Shown piece after piece: positions 34,888 to 43,666 of a DNA stretch of 64,000 nt. Source of the DNA: PALSA-612 sp963791225 (GTDB lineage Bacteria; Actinomycetota; Thermoleophilia; Gaiellales; Gaiellaceae); NCBI GenBank assembly GCA_963791225.1, contig CAWBRV010000003.1, forward strand, positions 868,001 through 932,000. Direction: 5' to 3'. The notes below the pieces were generated by a model. The model saw only the letters and a program-made list of their open reading frames with translations, was not told the DNA's origin and did no database searches. Numbering within the stretch: position 1 is the stretch's first letter; each line of letters begins with the position of its first letter. The position numbers and the translations under genes are program-made.

Positions 34888-35982
34888 GTGGGGTCGATCT
34901 CGTTTGCGCGGGGTGTACCGGCCCCGGAGTGCCTTCCCGTAGCGGAGATCGCGGACTGCGCGCGCGTCGTGATCGAGCGCGACGGTGAGACGATCCTCAA
35001 CTACGGGCCGGTCGGCGGCTACGGGCCGCTTCGCGAGTGGGTGGCCGCGCAGCACGGTGTAGAGCCGGGCCGCGTCGTGGTCACGAACGGGTCGCTCCCC
35101 GGGCTCAACCTCGTGCTCGCGCATTTCGCGGCGCGCGGGCGGATCCTCGTCGAGGCGCCGACCTACGACCGGCCGCTCAAGATCGCCGCCAGGCTCGGCG
35201 CCGAGGTGCATGCGATCCCGCAGGACGACGACGGCCTCGACGTCGACGCGCTCGAGCAGGAGCTCCGGCGCGACCCGTCGCCCGCCTTCCTCTACGCGCT
35301 CCCGACCTTCCAGAACCCGAGCGGGCGGACGCTGCCCCTCGAGCGCCGCCGCCGGCTCGTCGAGCTGGCGCGTGAGTATGCGCTGACCATCCTCGAGGAC
35401 GATCCCTACGGGCGCGTCCGCTTCGACGGCGAGCCGTTGCCGACGTTGCACGAGCTCGACGGCGGCGAGCACGTGCTCTACTCGTCGTCGTTCTCGAAGA
35501 TCGTCGCGCCGGGCGCCCGCGTCGGCTACTTCGTACTCTCGGCCGAGGTCGCGGCCGCGCTCGAGGCGGTCGCCCAGAACATCTATCTCACACCGGTGCT
35601 GATCGGGCAGGCGACCGTCTTCGAGTTCATCCGGCGCGGCAGCCTCGAGCCGAACGTCGCACGTGTCTCCGGACTCCTTCGTGCCCGCCGCGACGCGATG
35701 CTGGAGGCGCTCGACCGCGAGCTGCCGGACGCCCGGATCAGCCGGCCCGAGGGCGGCTACTTCGTCTGGCTCGACCTCCCGGAGTCGATCGACGTCGGCG
35801 AGTTCCTGCCGGGCGCCGAGGAGGCCGGCGTGACCTTCGTGCCGGGCTCGGACTTCTTCCAGGCCGGGAGCGGCGGCGGGCGGAGCTCGGCGCGGCTCGC
35901 GTTCAGCTACGTGTCGCCGGACGAGATCCGCGAGGGCGTTTCACGGCTGGCGGGCCTTCTTGCTCCGGCGCTGCCGGTATAG
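34888..35982 (+). CDS. PLP-dependent class I/II aminotransferase (2-aminoadipate / aromatic type)
   Basis: A 364-residue fold-type I aminotransferase similar to LysN and to the C-terminal part of MocR proteins, but with no N-terminal wHTH. Motifs: LNYGPVGGYGPLREWVA, VVTNGSLPGLNLVLA, LPTFQNPSGRTLPLERR, EDDPYGRVRFDGE and SSSFSKIVAPGARVGYF (PLP lysine in SSFSK). RLAFSYVSPDEI ends the small domain. The amino acid substrate is uncertain. A TAGACT box lies 6 nt before the GTG. The last 42 bp overlap the LapA-like gene tail to tail. Confidence 0.9.
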   Translation: MGSISFARGVPAPECLPVAEIADCARVVIERDGETILNYGPVGGYGPLREWVAAQHGVEPGRVVVTNGSLPGLNLVLAHFAARGRILVEAPTYDRPLKIAARLGAEVHAIPQDDDGLDVDALEQELRRDPSPAFLYALPTFQNPSGRTLPLERRRRLVELAREYALTILEDDPYGRVRFDGEPLPTLHELDGGEHVLYSSSFSKIVAPGARVGYFVLSAEVAAALEAVAQNIYLTPVLIGQATVFEFIRRGSLEPNVARVSGLLRARRDAMLEALDRELPDARISRPEGGYFVWLDLPESIDVGEFLPGAEEAGVTFVPGSDFFQAGSGGGRSSARLAFSYVSPDEIREGVSRLAGLLAPALPV

Positions 35983-36303
35983 GTGCGATCCGAGCAAGCC
36001 GGCGGCGAGTCCGACCAGGAGCAGGAGCAGCACCGACCAGATCAGCGAGACGTGCGCGGTCGCGAACACGAAGTCGACCGAGATCGCCCGGTTGTTCCCG
36101 ACGACGAACGCGACCGAATAGCCGACGACGAAGAGCAGGGCCGCGACCTTGAGCCAGAAGCGCCAGGGCGGGCTCGCGTCGACCAGCTCGGCCGGAACCG
36201 GCTCTGCGGGCGCGGGCTCGGCGGGCGCGGCAGGCGCGGCGGGCTCGGTCGTCGGCGGCGCGTCCGCCGGGGGAGTCTCGACCGGCTCGTGCTCGCCGTC
36301 CAC
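35941..36303 (-). CDS. LapA-domain (DUF1049) membrane protein
   Basis: A 120-residue protein. Residues 1-45 are a Pro/Ala/Glu-rich, probably disordered cytoplasmic tail. Two transmembrane helices follow (WLKVAALLFVVGYSVAFVVGNN and LIWSVLLLLLVGLAAGLLG) with the connecting NNRAISVDFVFATAHVSL, the LapA/DUF1049 hallmark. It ends in a basic tail. In other bacteria LapA-like proteins act with LapB in envelope assembly; its role in actinobacteria is unclear. The GTG start follows the small four-cysteine gene by 8 bp on the same strand. Confidence 0.8.
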   Translation of the reverse strand: MDGEHEPVETPPADAPPTTEPAAPAAPAEPAPAEPVPAELVDASPPWRFWLKVAALLFVVGYSVAFVVGNNRAISVDFVFATAHVSLIWSVLLLLLVGLAAGLLGSHLYRQRRSKKARQP

Positions 36304-36311
36304 GACGAGGG

Positions 36312-36503
36312 CTAGGCCGCCTGGTGCTGGGGGATGAGGCGGCGCACCGGCTCGCGCTGCACGAGCGGTGCCTGTGCCGGGGGTGTCAGGGCGCCGTGGG
36401 CGCCGAGGCGAAACGTGGGGCAGGGAGCGTCGAGCTGGAGGGCACAGAGCGCCTCCTGATGGAAATAGCAGTCCTTACAACGTAGCTGGGTGCGTTTGCT
36501 CAT
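36312..36503 (-). CDS. Small four-cysteine protein (CxxC-C-C)
   Basis: A 63-residue protein with LRCKDCYFHQEALCALQLDAPCPTFR near the N-terminus: four cysteines (CxxC, then 8 residues, C, 7 residues, C) that could bind zinc or an iron-sulfur cluster. The rest is Pro/Gln-rich. No family assigned. The ATG is preceded by GAAAGAGA, and TAAGAT upstream (36547-36552) is a probable -10, so this gene, unlike many here, has a leader of about 40 nt. The 136 bp upstream, up to the YlbL gene end, hold nothing else apart from a weak stem followed by T5 (minus strand). Confidence 0.65.
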   Translation of the reverse strand: MSKRTQLRCKDCYFHQEALCALQLDAPCPTFRLGAHGALTPPAQAPLVQREPVRRLIPQHQAA

Positions 36504-36639
36504 CGTCTCTTTCGCTCGGGTTGACTGACTGCTGGAACAGAGCACGATCTTAGGGCGCGGCGCGCGCGGCGCAAGGGGGCAGGGTCACGAAAAAGTCGCT
36601 CGTTGCGGGCACTTCCGGCGGGCGTAACCGGGCCTGCGA

Positions 36640-37665
36640 TCAGTGTTTGGGCGGCAATGTTGCCAGCGCGTGCAACGCCTGTCGAAAACTCTCCACAGGG
36701 ATCACGCGGACATGTCCGGCATACCGCTTGGCGATCTTCGCGTTATCCCCAGCGGGGACGAGCATGATGTCAACACCCGACTTCCGGGCACCGAAGATCT
36801 TCTGCTTCGCGCCCCCGATCGGCCCGACGGCGCCGTCGAGGAAGATCTCGCCGGTGGCCGCGACCTTGTAGCCGTGGTCGACGTTCTTGCCCAGCTTCTC
36901 CATCACCTCGAGCGCGAACGCGAGCCCGGCCGACGGCCCGCCGATGTTGCCCGTGTCGATCGAGACCGGGAACGGGAGCTTGATCTGCGCCGCCTGCTCG
37001 AGCAGGACGCCGACGATCGGACGTGCGCGGTCGCGAGGGTCGGCGATCGTCTTCACGATCACCGTGCGGAGCTTCGAGCTGTTCCTCACTCCCAGGCTGA
37101 CCCTGTCGCCAGGCTTCCGCTTGCGGAGCGCGGTCCGAGCCTGCTCGGGCGTGACGACGCGGCGGCCGTCGACGGAGACGATGACGTCGCCCGGGACGAG
37201 CTTGCCCTCGGCGGGCGTCCCCGGGCCGATGGCGACGATCAGCGCACCCGCCGCCGAGACCTTGACCTTGTAGCCGAGCTGCTTCAGCGCGACTGCGGCT
37301 GCGATCTGCTGGGAGCGAGCCATTTCCTGCAGCTCGACCTGCTGGTTCTGCGACTCGCTGACGCCGGGCGGCTGGACCTCGGACTTGGGCAGAAACGAAG
37401 CTCCGTCGCCGACGACGCCGTGGAACATGTCCTCGAGCAACGTCGCCTTACGCTCGATCACGTCGAGGAAGTAGATGCCGCCTCCGTCGCGGTGTGCCTT
37501 CGCGCCCTTGACCTCGACGACCGCGGCGGCAGGGTGCGCACTGTCCGGAAGGAGCACATAGGTGTCCGAGGGGTAGCGCCAGAGCACGAGCCCCGTGCCG
37601 GCCGCGAGGACGACAACGGCAACGCCGAGCCAGGTGAGGAGGCGCCGACGGCGCGGGCGGGTCAC
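36640..37665 (-). CDS. PDZ and Lon-like (S16) serine protease, YlbL family
   Basis: A 341-residue membrane protein. Residues 9-28 are a transmembrane anchor (LLTWLGVAVVVLAAGTGLVL). A PDZ domain spans about 130-210 (GTPAEGKLVPGDVIVSVDGRRV). A Lon-type protease domain spans about 210-341, with Ser245 in GGPSAGLAFALEVM and Lys287 in IGGAKQKIFGA forming the catalytic dyad. There is no ATPase. YlbL-type proteases face outward and act in regulated proteolysis, for example clearing cell-division inhibitors after damage. The GTG start precedes MTRPRRRRL. Its start lies 2 bp from the SDR stop. Confidence 0.9.
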   Translation of the reverse strand: MTRPRRRRLLTWLGVAVVVLAAGTGLVLWRYPSDTYVLLPDSAHPAAAVVEVKGAKAHRDGGGIYFLDVIERKATLLEDMFHGVVGDGASFLPKSEVQPPGVSESQNQQVELQEMARSQQIAAAVALKQLGYKVKVSAAGALIVAIGPGTPAEGKLVPGDVIVSVDGRRVVTPEQARTALRKRKPGDRVSLGVRNSSKLRTVIVKTIADPRDRARPIVGVLLEQAAQIKLPFPVSIDTGNIGGPSAGLAFALEVMEKLGKNVDHGYKVAATGEIFLDGAVGPIGGAKQKIFGARKSGVDIMLVPAGDNAKIAKRYAGHVRVIPVESFRQALHALATLPPKH

Positions 37666-37667
37666 GG

Positions 37668-38417
37668 CTAGAGGAGCGCGCGGGTCAGGCCGCCGTCGAC
37701 CGGCACGACGGCGCCGGTGACGTAGCTCGCCTGGTCGGATGCGAGGAAGCAGACGACGCGGGCGATCTCGGCCGGGGTTCCGAAGCGGCGGAGCGGGATC
37801 CTCGCCTCGGCCTGCTCGCGGAACGTCTCGTTGCCCGCGTACAGCTGGGCCAGCCGGTCGGTGTCGATCTGGCCGGGAGCGATCGTGTTGACCGTGATCC
37901 CCATCGGGCCGACCTCGCGCGCGAGTGTCTTGGCCCAGCCGACCACGCCCGGGCGCACGGCGTTCGAGAGCGCGAGCCCGTCGATCGGCTCGCGCACAGA
38001 GCTCGACTCGATGTTGACGATACGGCCGCGCCCCGAGCGCTCGAGGTGCGGCAGGCAGAGGTTCGTGAGTCGAACGACCGGGAGGAGCAGGAGTTCGACC
38101 GCGTTCTCGAACGCTTCCGCGTCCGCGCCGACGGCCGGGCCGGGCGGCGGGCCGCCGCCGTTGTTCACGAGCACGTCGACACCGCCGAAAGCCTCGACGG
38201 TCCGCTCGACGAGCTTCTCCAGGTCGCCGGGAACGGTCAGGTCTCCGCGGACGGAGAGCGCGCCGATCCGCTCGGCTTCGCGCTCGAGCAGGTCGCGTCG
38301 CCGCGCGAACATGGCAACGTTCGCGCCCTCCTCAGCGAGGGCTTCCGCGATCGCGAGGCCCATTCCCGACGAGGCGCCGCAGACGATCGCCGTCCGGCCT
38401 TCGAGGCCGAGGTTCAA
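37668..38417 (-). CDS. Short-chain dehydrogenase/reductase with altered YxxxK
   Basis: A 249-residue Rossmann-fold SDR. TAIVCGASSGMGLAIAEAL binds NAD(P), VLVNNGGGPPPGP matches the NNAG motif, GRGRIVNIESSS has the catalytic Ser region, and IAPGQIDTDRL and SYVTGAVVPVDGGLTRALL are usual SDR ends. Where YxxxK is expected it has LSNAVRPGVVGWAK, so the catalytic Tyr is replaced in a SNxxR arrangement seen in a subgroup of SDRs. The substrate is unknown. The TTG start overlaps the mdh stop (TTGA), which suggests coupling to mdh. Confidence 0.85.
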   Translation of the reverse strand: MNLGLEGRTAIVCGASSGMGLAIAEALAEEGANVAMFARRRDLLEREAERIGALSVRGDLTVPGDLEKLVERTVEAFGGVDVLVNNGGGPPPGPAVGADAEAFENAVELLLLPVVRLTNLCLPHLERSGRGRIVNIESSSVREPIDGLALSNAVRPGVVGWAKTLAREVGPMGITVNTIAPGQIDTDRLAQLYAGNETFREQAEARIPLRRFGTPAEIARVVCFLASDQASYVTGAVVPVDGGLTRALL

Positions 38418-39385
38418 GCTTGGCTCAGCACGCCGACGACCTCGCGCACCGCGTCCGCAGACGAAGCGAGCGCCGCCTGCTCGTCGTCCGTCAGTTCGAG
38501 CTCGACGATCTCCTCGACGCCGTCCGAGCCGAGCTTGACGGGCACGCCCATGTACAGGCCGTCGATGCCGTACTCGCCCTCGAGCAATGCCGTGCACGGG
38601 AGCACGCGCTTCTGATCGAGCAGGAGCGAGTCGATCATCTGGGCGACGGCCGCGCCGGGTGCGTACCAGGCGGAGGTGCCGAGCAGGTTCACGACCTCGC
38701 CGCCGCCCTTGCGCGTGCGGTCGACCATGGCCTCGATCCGGTCGGCGGAGACGAGCTGCGACAGCGGGACGCCGCCGACGGTCGTCGCCGAGACCACGGG
38801 CACCATTTGATCTCCATGGCCGCCGAGGACGACGGCCTGGACGTCCTTGGCCGACGCGCCGGTCTCCCAGGCGATGAAGGCCCGGAAGCGGGCGGTGTCG
38901 AGGATCCCGGCCATGCCGAAGACGCGCTCCTTCGGAAGGCCGGACGCGTGCCTGGCGACATGGCACATCGCGTCGAGCGGATTGGTCACGACGACGACGA
39001 TCGCGTCGGGCGACTCGGCGACCGCGGCGCGCGTGACGGCGCCGACGATGTTCTCGTTCGTCGTCACGAGGTCGTCGCGGCTCATGCCGGGCGAGCGCGG
39101 CTTGCCCGAGGTGACGACGATCACGTCCGATCCGGCGGTGTCCTCGTAGCCGTTCGTGCCGACGATCGTCGGCTCGTAGCCGAGCACGGGGCCGGCCTCG
39201 TTCAGGTCGAGCGCCTTGCCCTGGGGCAGGTTCTCGATGATGTCGACGAGCAGGACGTCGGCGTAGTCGCGGCGCGCGACCTCCTGCGCCGCGGTGGTGC
39301 CGACGTTGCCGGCGCCGATGACGGTGACCTTCTTGCGGCCCTTGGCCGGCTTGAAGTCGTGGTAGCCCTTGTCCAGTTCGGCCAT
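38414..39385 (-). CDS. mdh: Malate dehydrogenase (LDH-like type)
   Basis: A 323-residue NAD-dependent enzyme that oxidises malate to oxaloacetate. KKVTVIGAGNVGTTAAQEVA is the NAD loop, KPRSPGMSRDDLVTTN has the mobile-loop arginines, VVVTNPLDAMCHVA follows, and GGHGDQMVPVVSATTVGG has the catalytic His-Asp pair. It belongs to the LDH-like MDH group found in many Gram-positives. An N-terminal extension ([19 protein letters not shown]) is unusual. The ATG overlaps the idh stop by one base (TGATG), and SDR follows, so idh-mdh-SDR form an operon. Confidence 0.95.
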   Translation of the reverse strand: MAELDKGYHDFKPAKGRKKVTVIGAGNVGTTAAQEVARRDYADVLLVDIIENLPQGKALDLNEAGPVLGYEPTIVGTNGYEDTAGSDVIVVTSGKPRSPGMSRDDLVTTNENIVGAVTRAAVAESPDAIVVVVTNPLDAMCHVARHASGLPKERVFGMAGILDTARFRAFIAWETGASAKDVQAVVLGGHGDQMVPVVSATTVGGVPLSQLVSADRIEAMVDRTRKGGGEVVNLLGTSAWYAPGAAVAQMIDSLLLDQKRVLPCTALLEGEYGIDGLYMGVPVKLGSDGVEEIVELELTDDEQAALASSADAVREVVGVLSQA

Positions 39386-40473
39386 CAGACGGTCGCCTCC
39401 AGCTTCTCGATGATTGCGTCGGCCACGTCGCTCGTCCCGACGGCGGTCGGGTCGTCGCGACTCGGCTTCATGTCGTAGGTGACGTGCTTGCCCTCGCGGA
39501 TCACGTCCGCGACGGCCTTCTCCAACCGCACGGCGGCACCCGGCTCGCCGATGTGCTCGAGCATCAGCTTGCCGGACAGGATCATGGCGATCGGGTTGAC
39601 CTTGTTCTGCCCCTTGTACTTCGGGGCCGAGCCGTGCGTGGCCTCGAACACGGCCGAGTCGGCGCCGACGTTGGCGCCGGGAGCGACGCCGAGGCCGCCG
39701 ACGAGGCCGGCGGTCAGGTCGCTGATGATGTCGCCGTAGAGGTTCGGCAGCACGAGGACGTCGAACTCCTCGGGTCGCTGCACGAGCCCCATGCAGAGCG
39801 CGTCGACCAGGTTCTCGCGCGGCTCCACGTCCGGGTAGTCGCCGGCCACGTTCCGGAATACCGACAGGAACAGGCCGTCCGTGTGCTTCATGATGTTCGC
39901 CTTCGTGATGCAGTGGACGGCACGGCGGCCGTGCGCCTGCGCGTACTCGAAGGCGTAGCGGATGATCCGCTCCGAGGCTTCCGGACTGATCGGCTTGATC
40001 GAGAGCCCGCTCGACTCCGCGATGTGCTTCGGCTGCAGGCCGTTCAGCGTCTCGATCACGCGGTGCGCGTCGGCGCTTCCGGATGTGAACTCGATGCCCG
40101 CGTACAGGTCCTCCGTGTTCTCGCGGACGATCGCGACGTCGACGCCCTCGTAACGCGAGCGCACGCCCGGGTAGGTCTTGCACGGGCGCAGGCAGGCATA
40201 GAGGCCGAGTTCGTGGCGCAGCGCGACGTTGACCGACCGGAAGCCCGTGCCGATCGGCGTCGTGATCGGCCCCTTGAGCGCCACCTTGTTGGTCCGGATC
40301 GAGTCGAGCGTGTCCTCGGGCAGCGGCGTGCCGGCCGACTCCATCACGTCGACGCCGGCCTCCTTCACGTCCCACTCGAACTCGACGCCTGTCGCCTCGA
40401 GTACGCGCCGCGCCGCCTCGGTCAGTTCGGGCCCGGTCCCGTCGCCGGGCACGAGGGTGACGCGATGGGCCAT
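39385..40473 (-). CDS. Isocitrate dehydrogenase, short NAD(P)-dependent type
   Basis: A 362-residue beta-decarboxylating dehydrogenase. [16 protein letters not shown] opens the fold, [32 protein letters not shown] has the substrate-binding Ser-Asn-Arg set, [11 protein letters not shown] is the isocitrate-type ENxED motif, [12 protein letters not shown] has the catalytic Lys, and [16 protein letters not shown] and [19 protein letters not shown] complete it. It lacks the 3-isopropylmalate signature, so isocitrate is the better call. The short form usually uses NAD. TAAAGT lies 7 nt before the ATG. Confidence 0.92.
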   Translation of the reverse strand: MAHRVTLVPGDGTGPELTEAARRVLEATGVEFEWDVKEAGVDVMESAGTPLPEDTLDSIRTNKVALKGPITTPIGTGFRSVNVALRHELGLYACLRPCKTYPGVRSRYEGVDVAIVRENTEDLYAGIEFTSGSADAHRVIETLNGLQPKHIAESSGLSIKPISPEASERIIRYAFEYAQAHGRRAVHCITKANIMKHTDGLFLSVFRNVAGDYPDVEPRENLVDALCMGLVQRPEEFDVLVLPNLYGDIISDLTAGLVGGLGVAPGANVGADSAVFEATHGSAPKYKGQNKVNPIAMILSGKLMLEHIGEPGAAVRLEKAVADVIREGKHVTYDMKPSRDDPTAVGTSDVADAIIEKLEATV

Positions 40474-40529
40474 CGCAGCGACTTTACCGGCTCTCCGCCG
40501 ACCGGCCGTCCGGTAGATTCCGTCGAAGA

Positions 40530-41615
40530 ATGAGCGATTTCAAGCCGGGCCTGGAAGGCATCGTCGCGGTCGAGACGGAGATCGCCGAGCCCGATCGGGA
40601 CGGCGGAGTGCTTCGTTATCGCGGCGTCGACATCACCGACCTGGTCGGCCACTATCCCTACGAGAACGTCTGGGGCCTCCTCGTCGACGACGACCTCCAC
40701 TCGGCGATGCCCGAGCCGGAGCCGTACGAGCCCGCGCGGCTGACCGGGAACGCGCCGTCCGACCTCCAGGCCGAGACGGCCCGCTTCTCCGGCGTGTGGA
40801 AGCTCGGCAAGCTGAACGAGATCTCGGACGAGCAGGCGCGCGAGGACCTTGGCCGGCTGTCGGCCCAGATGATGGGAATCGTCGCGCGCTCGGCCCGCTT
40901 CGCCGACGGGAAGACGGACGAGGTGCCGGCCAGCGTCGTCGCGGAGGGCAGGACCGCGGCGGAGAAATTCCTCCTCCAGTGGCGCGGCCATGCCGACCCG
41001 AAGGCCGTGAAGGCGATCGATACGTACTGGATCTGCACGGCCGAGCACGGGCTGAACGCGTCGACGTTCGCCGCCCGCATCGTCGCCTCCACCGGGGCAG
41101 ACTGCGGTGCTGCGCTCTCCTCGGCGGTCGGAGCGCTGTCCGGCCCGCTGCACGGTGGGGCGCCCGCATATGTGAAGCCGATGCTCGAGGAGGTCGCGGC
41201 GATGGGCGATCCGGACAAGTGGGTCAAGGACACCCTCGACTCCGGCAAGCGGATCATGGGCTTCGGGCACCGCATCTACCGTGCCGAGGATCCCCGCTCG
41301 CGGATCCTCAAGGAAACGGCGCGAGAGCTGGGCTCGCCGCAGATCGAGGTCGCGGAGCGGCTCGAGGAAGCGGCGCTCGCCGAGCTCGAGCGGCGCCATC
41401 CCGAGCGCCCGCTGAAGACGAACGTCGAGTACTACTCCGCGGTCGTCCTCGACATCGCCGAGATCCCGCCGCCGCTCGCGCCCGCCATGTTCGCCTGCTC
41501 CCGGGTCGCCGGCTGGTCGGCGCACATCCTCGAGCAGAAGCGCACCGGGCGGCTGTTCCGTCCGTCGGCGACGTACATCGGGCCGGCTCCGCGCAGTCTC
41601 GCCTCGGTCAGTTGA
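40530..41615 (+). CDS. gltA: Citrate synthase
   Basis: A 361-residue enzyme that condenses oxaloacetate and acetyl-Co[21 protein letters not shown] opens it, and the catalytic set is present: [14 protein letters not shown] (His), [14 protein letters not shown] (His), and [11 protein letters not shown] with the catalytic Asp/active-site end. [24 protein letters not shown] is a further signature. The short length suits the Gram-positive type that is not NADH-inhibited. A TAGATT box is 10 nt before the ATG, divergent from idh. Its last 4 bp overlap the HEAT-like gene (TTGA). Confidence 0.95.
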   Translation: MSDFKPGLEGIVAVETEIAEPDRDGGVLRYRGVDITDLVGHYPYENVWGLLVDDDLHSAMPEPEPYEPARLTGNAPSDLQAETARFSGVWKLGKLNEISDEQAREDLGRLSAQMMGIVARSARFADGKTDEVPASVVAEGRTAAEKFLLQWRGHADPKAVKAIDTYWICTAEHGLNASTFAARIVASTGADCGAALSSAVGALSGPLHGGAPAYVKPMLEEVAAMGDPDKWVKDTLDSGKRIMGFGHRIYRAEDPRSRILKETARELGSPQIEVAERLEEAALAELERRHPERPLKTNVEYYSAVVLDIAEIPPPLAPAMFACSRVAGWSAHILEQKRTGRLFRPSATYIGPAPRSLASVS

Positions 41616-42112
41616 CGCTCGCAGAGGCGGCGGCGCAGGCCGATTCACTTGCGGAGGCGGGCTCCGAGCAGGAGCTGTCGAAGCTCCGGGCGGAGTGGAG
41701 CGACGAGATCGAGGCCGCGGCACGCAACCCGGACTACCGCGAGCGGGCGGTCGCGTACCGGGCGATCGGACAGTTCCGCTTCCGCCAGAAGATCGAGCTC
41801 CTCCGGCGCGGCCTCGAGGACGAGAGCCCGTCGGTGCGCGGCTCGGCGCTCGTCTCGCTCGAGCGGCTCTCGCGGGATGCGCCCGGCGTCGTCAACGGCG
41901 TGCGGCCGCTGCTGCACAAGCTGGTGAATGCCGACGACAACCAGGCGGTGCGCCGCCTCGCGGTCGTCTGCCTCCGAAACGGCTCACCCCAGCGCGAGAC
42001 GATCGTGCTGCTCGAAGGCCTGGGGGAGGACGACGACGCCGACCGCGACCTCCGCGAGGTCGCGACGAAGGTAGCGGCGCAGCTCAGGAAGAAGGCGGGC
42101 CCAAGGTCGTGA
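41612..42112 (+). CDS. HEAT-repeat-like helical protein
   Basis: A 166-residue all-helical soluble protein. Helix pairs such as RERAVAYRAIGQFRFRQKIELLRRGLED, SVRGSALVSLERLSRD and QAVRRLAVVCLRNGSPQRETIVLLEGLG look like four HEAT-type repeats that may bind a partner protein. I do not recognise a specific family. The TTG start is used because it overlaps the gltA stop (TTGA). The next gene overlaps its stop by 4 bp. So it is likely co-translated with gltA, but a link to citrate synthase is only positional. Confidence 0.65.
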   Translation: MTLAEAAAQADSLAEAGSEQELSKLRAEWSDEIEAAARNPDYRERAVAYRAIGQFRFRQKIELLRRGLEDESPSVRGSALVSLERLSRDAPGVVNGVRPLLHKLVNADDNQAVRRLAVVCLRNGSPQRETIVLLEGLGEDDDADRDLREVATKVAAQLRKKAGPRS

Positions 42113-42747
42113 AGAGTCTTCGCCGGCTGGCGCTCGTGGCTGCGATCGTTCTCGCTGCGGCGCTGTCGGCGAGCGCAGCGGCGACCGCCCAGCCGCTTCG
42201 AACGACCGTCCTCACCCCGGCGCAGGTGGGGTCGGGTTACCGCATGTCGGTCATTCCCCAGGGCACGCAGGTCGCGGGCCAGGTGACGCTCGATCTGTGC
42301 GGGTTCTCGTTTCCGAGCGAGAGTCTCCGCGTAGCGCGTCTCCAGGTCTCCTACACCCGCACCGGCAGCACTCTCCGGGTTTCGAACGAGGTCGTCCGCT
42401 ACCGGCCTGGTGGGGCGCAGCGGGCCCTGCGGGAGGTCGCCCACGCAGCGAGCCACTGTCCTCGTGGCTCGGTCGGCAGCACCGTCGCTGGTGTCGGTCC
42501 GATCACGTATCGCATCGGCAAGATCGCCGACTCGAAGCTTCTGGCCGGCGCCGTTGCCCTGCGCGTTCACTTCTCGGGCACGATCCGGGGGCACAAGGCC
42601 GTCGGCACGGCTCTCGTCGTCTATCAGGCCCGCGGCAACGTCCTCTCCGGCGTGTACACAAACGCTCTCGGCGCGTTCGCGGAGCAGCTTCGGGTGGGGT
42701 TGCACGCCGCCGAGGAGAGCGCGGCCAACCTTCACCGGCTGGCCTGA
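42109..42747 (+). CDS. Secreted hypothetical protein
   Basis: A 212-residue protein with a clear signal peptide (KSLRRLALVAAIVLAAALSASAAATA). The mature part has two cysteines (DLCGFSF and ASHCPRG) and alternating strands, as in YajC-like or PknH-sensor-like extracellular domains (two Cys, ending in a long helix AFAEQLRVGLHAAEESAANL). I cannot name the family. The GTG overlaps the HEAT-like gene stop by 4 bp (GTGA). It is the last gene of the gltA run and faces xerD. Confidence 0.7.
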   Translation: MKSLRRLALVAAIVLAAALSASAAATAQPLRTTVLTPAQVGSGYRMSVIPQGTQVAGQVTLDLCGFSFPSESLRVARLQVSYTRTGSTLRVSNEVVRYRPGGAQRALREVAHAASHCPRGSVGSTVAGVGPITYRIGKIADSKLLAGAVALRVHFSGTIRGHKAVGTALVVYQARGNVLSGVYTNALGAFAEQLRVGLHAAEESAANLHRLA

Positions 42748-42757
42748 CCGCGTCCGT

Positions 42758-43666
42758 TCAGGCGCTCTCGTCCCGTTGCGTTGGTCGGCGAGCGTGCGGG
42801 TGCGCGTCGAAGTATGCGTCTCGGCGGCGCTTGTCCGTGACGTGCGTGTACAGCTCCGTCGTCGCGAGGTCGGCGTGGCCGAGCATCTCCTGCACCGAAC
42901 GGAGATCGGCGCCGCCCTCCAGCAGGTGGGTCGCGAACGAGTGGCGGAGGAGATGAGGATGGACGCGGCCCGGCTCGAGCCCGGCGCGCTCGGCGACCGT
43001 GCGCAGGATCAGGAACGCGCCGGCACGCGTGAGCGGCCCGCCGCGCGAGTTGAGGAAGAGCTCGGGCCGGTGGCGGCGGTCGAGGAAGGGTCGCCCGCGG
43101 GCGAGGTAGCGCCGCACCGCCTCGGCGGCACGGCGTCCGATCGGGATGACGCGCTCCTTCCCGCCCTTGCCGAGGCAACGGACGAGCCGCTCGTCGAGGT
43201 CGATCGCGGCGCGCTCGAGGCCCACGGCCTCGCTGACGCGGAGCCCGGCTCCGTAGAGCAGTTCGACGAGCGCGCCGTCGCGGAACGCTCGCGGCGTCGT
43301 GCCGGCTGCGGCCTCGATCAGCCGCTCGACCTCGCCCGGGGAGAGCGTGCGCGGAAGCGAGCGGGTGCGCTTGGGTGCTGCGACCGCGGCGGCGGGGTTG
43401 TCGTCGCGTGCCCCGACGAGCGTCTGATGGCGGAAGAACGACCGCAGTGCCGCGAGCCTGCGTGCGAGGGTCGAGCCTGCCCGCCCGGCCGCGCGCAGGT
43501 CGGCGAGGTAGCTCTCGATCTCCTCGGTCGTCGCGCCGCCGATGCCGGAGCCGAGCCAGCGCCGGAAGTCCTCGAGGTCGCGGCGATAGCTCTCCACCGT
43601 TCGCGGCGCGAGCCGCGCGCGGGAAACGGCGAGGAAGCTCTCGAGTTCAGGATCGCGGATGGGCAC
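42758..43666 (-). CDS. xerD: Tyrosine recombinase XerD-like
   Basis: A 302-residue integrase-family recombinase. The N-terminal SAM-like domain (ESFLAVSRARLAPRTVESYRRDL) is followed by the catalytic domain with the full set: LYGAGLRVSEAVGL (Arg), LGKGGKERVIPI (Lys), HLLRHSFATHLLEGGADL (His, Arg), LGHADLATTELYTHV (His and nucleophile Tyr). Xer proteins resolve chromosome dimers at dif. The GTG start lies in the last 20 bp of the xerC-like gene, so the two are coupled. The assignment of D rather than C follows the ARLAPRTVESYRRDL and TTELYTHV similarities to XerD and is not certain. Confidence 0.85.
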   Translation of the reverse strand: MPIRDPELESFLAVSRARLAPRTVESYRRDLEDFRRWLGSGIGGATTEEIESYLADLRAAGRAGSTLARRLAALRSFFRHQTLVGARDDNPAAAVAAPKRTRSLPRTLSPGEVERLIEAAAGTTPRAFRDGALVELLYGAGLRVSEAVGLERAAIDLDERLVRCLGKGGKERVIPIGRRAAEAVRRYLARGRPFLDRRHRPELFLNSRGGPLTRAGAFLILRTVAERAGLEPGRVHPHLLRHSFATHLLEGGADLRSVQEMLGHADLATTELYTHVTDKRRRDAYFDAHPHARRPTQRDESA

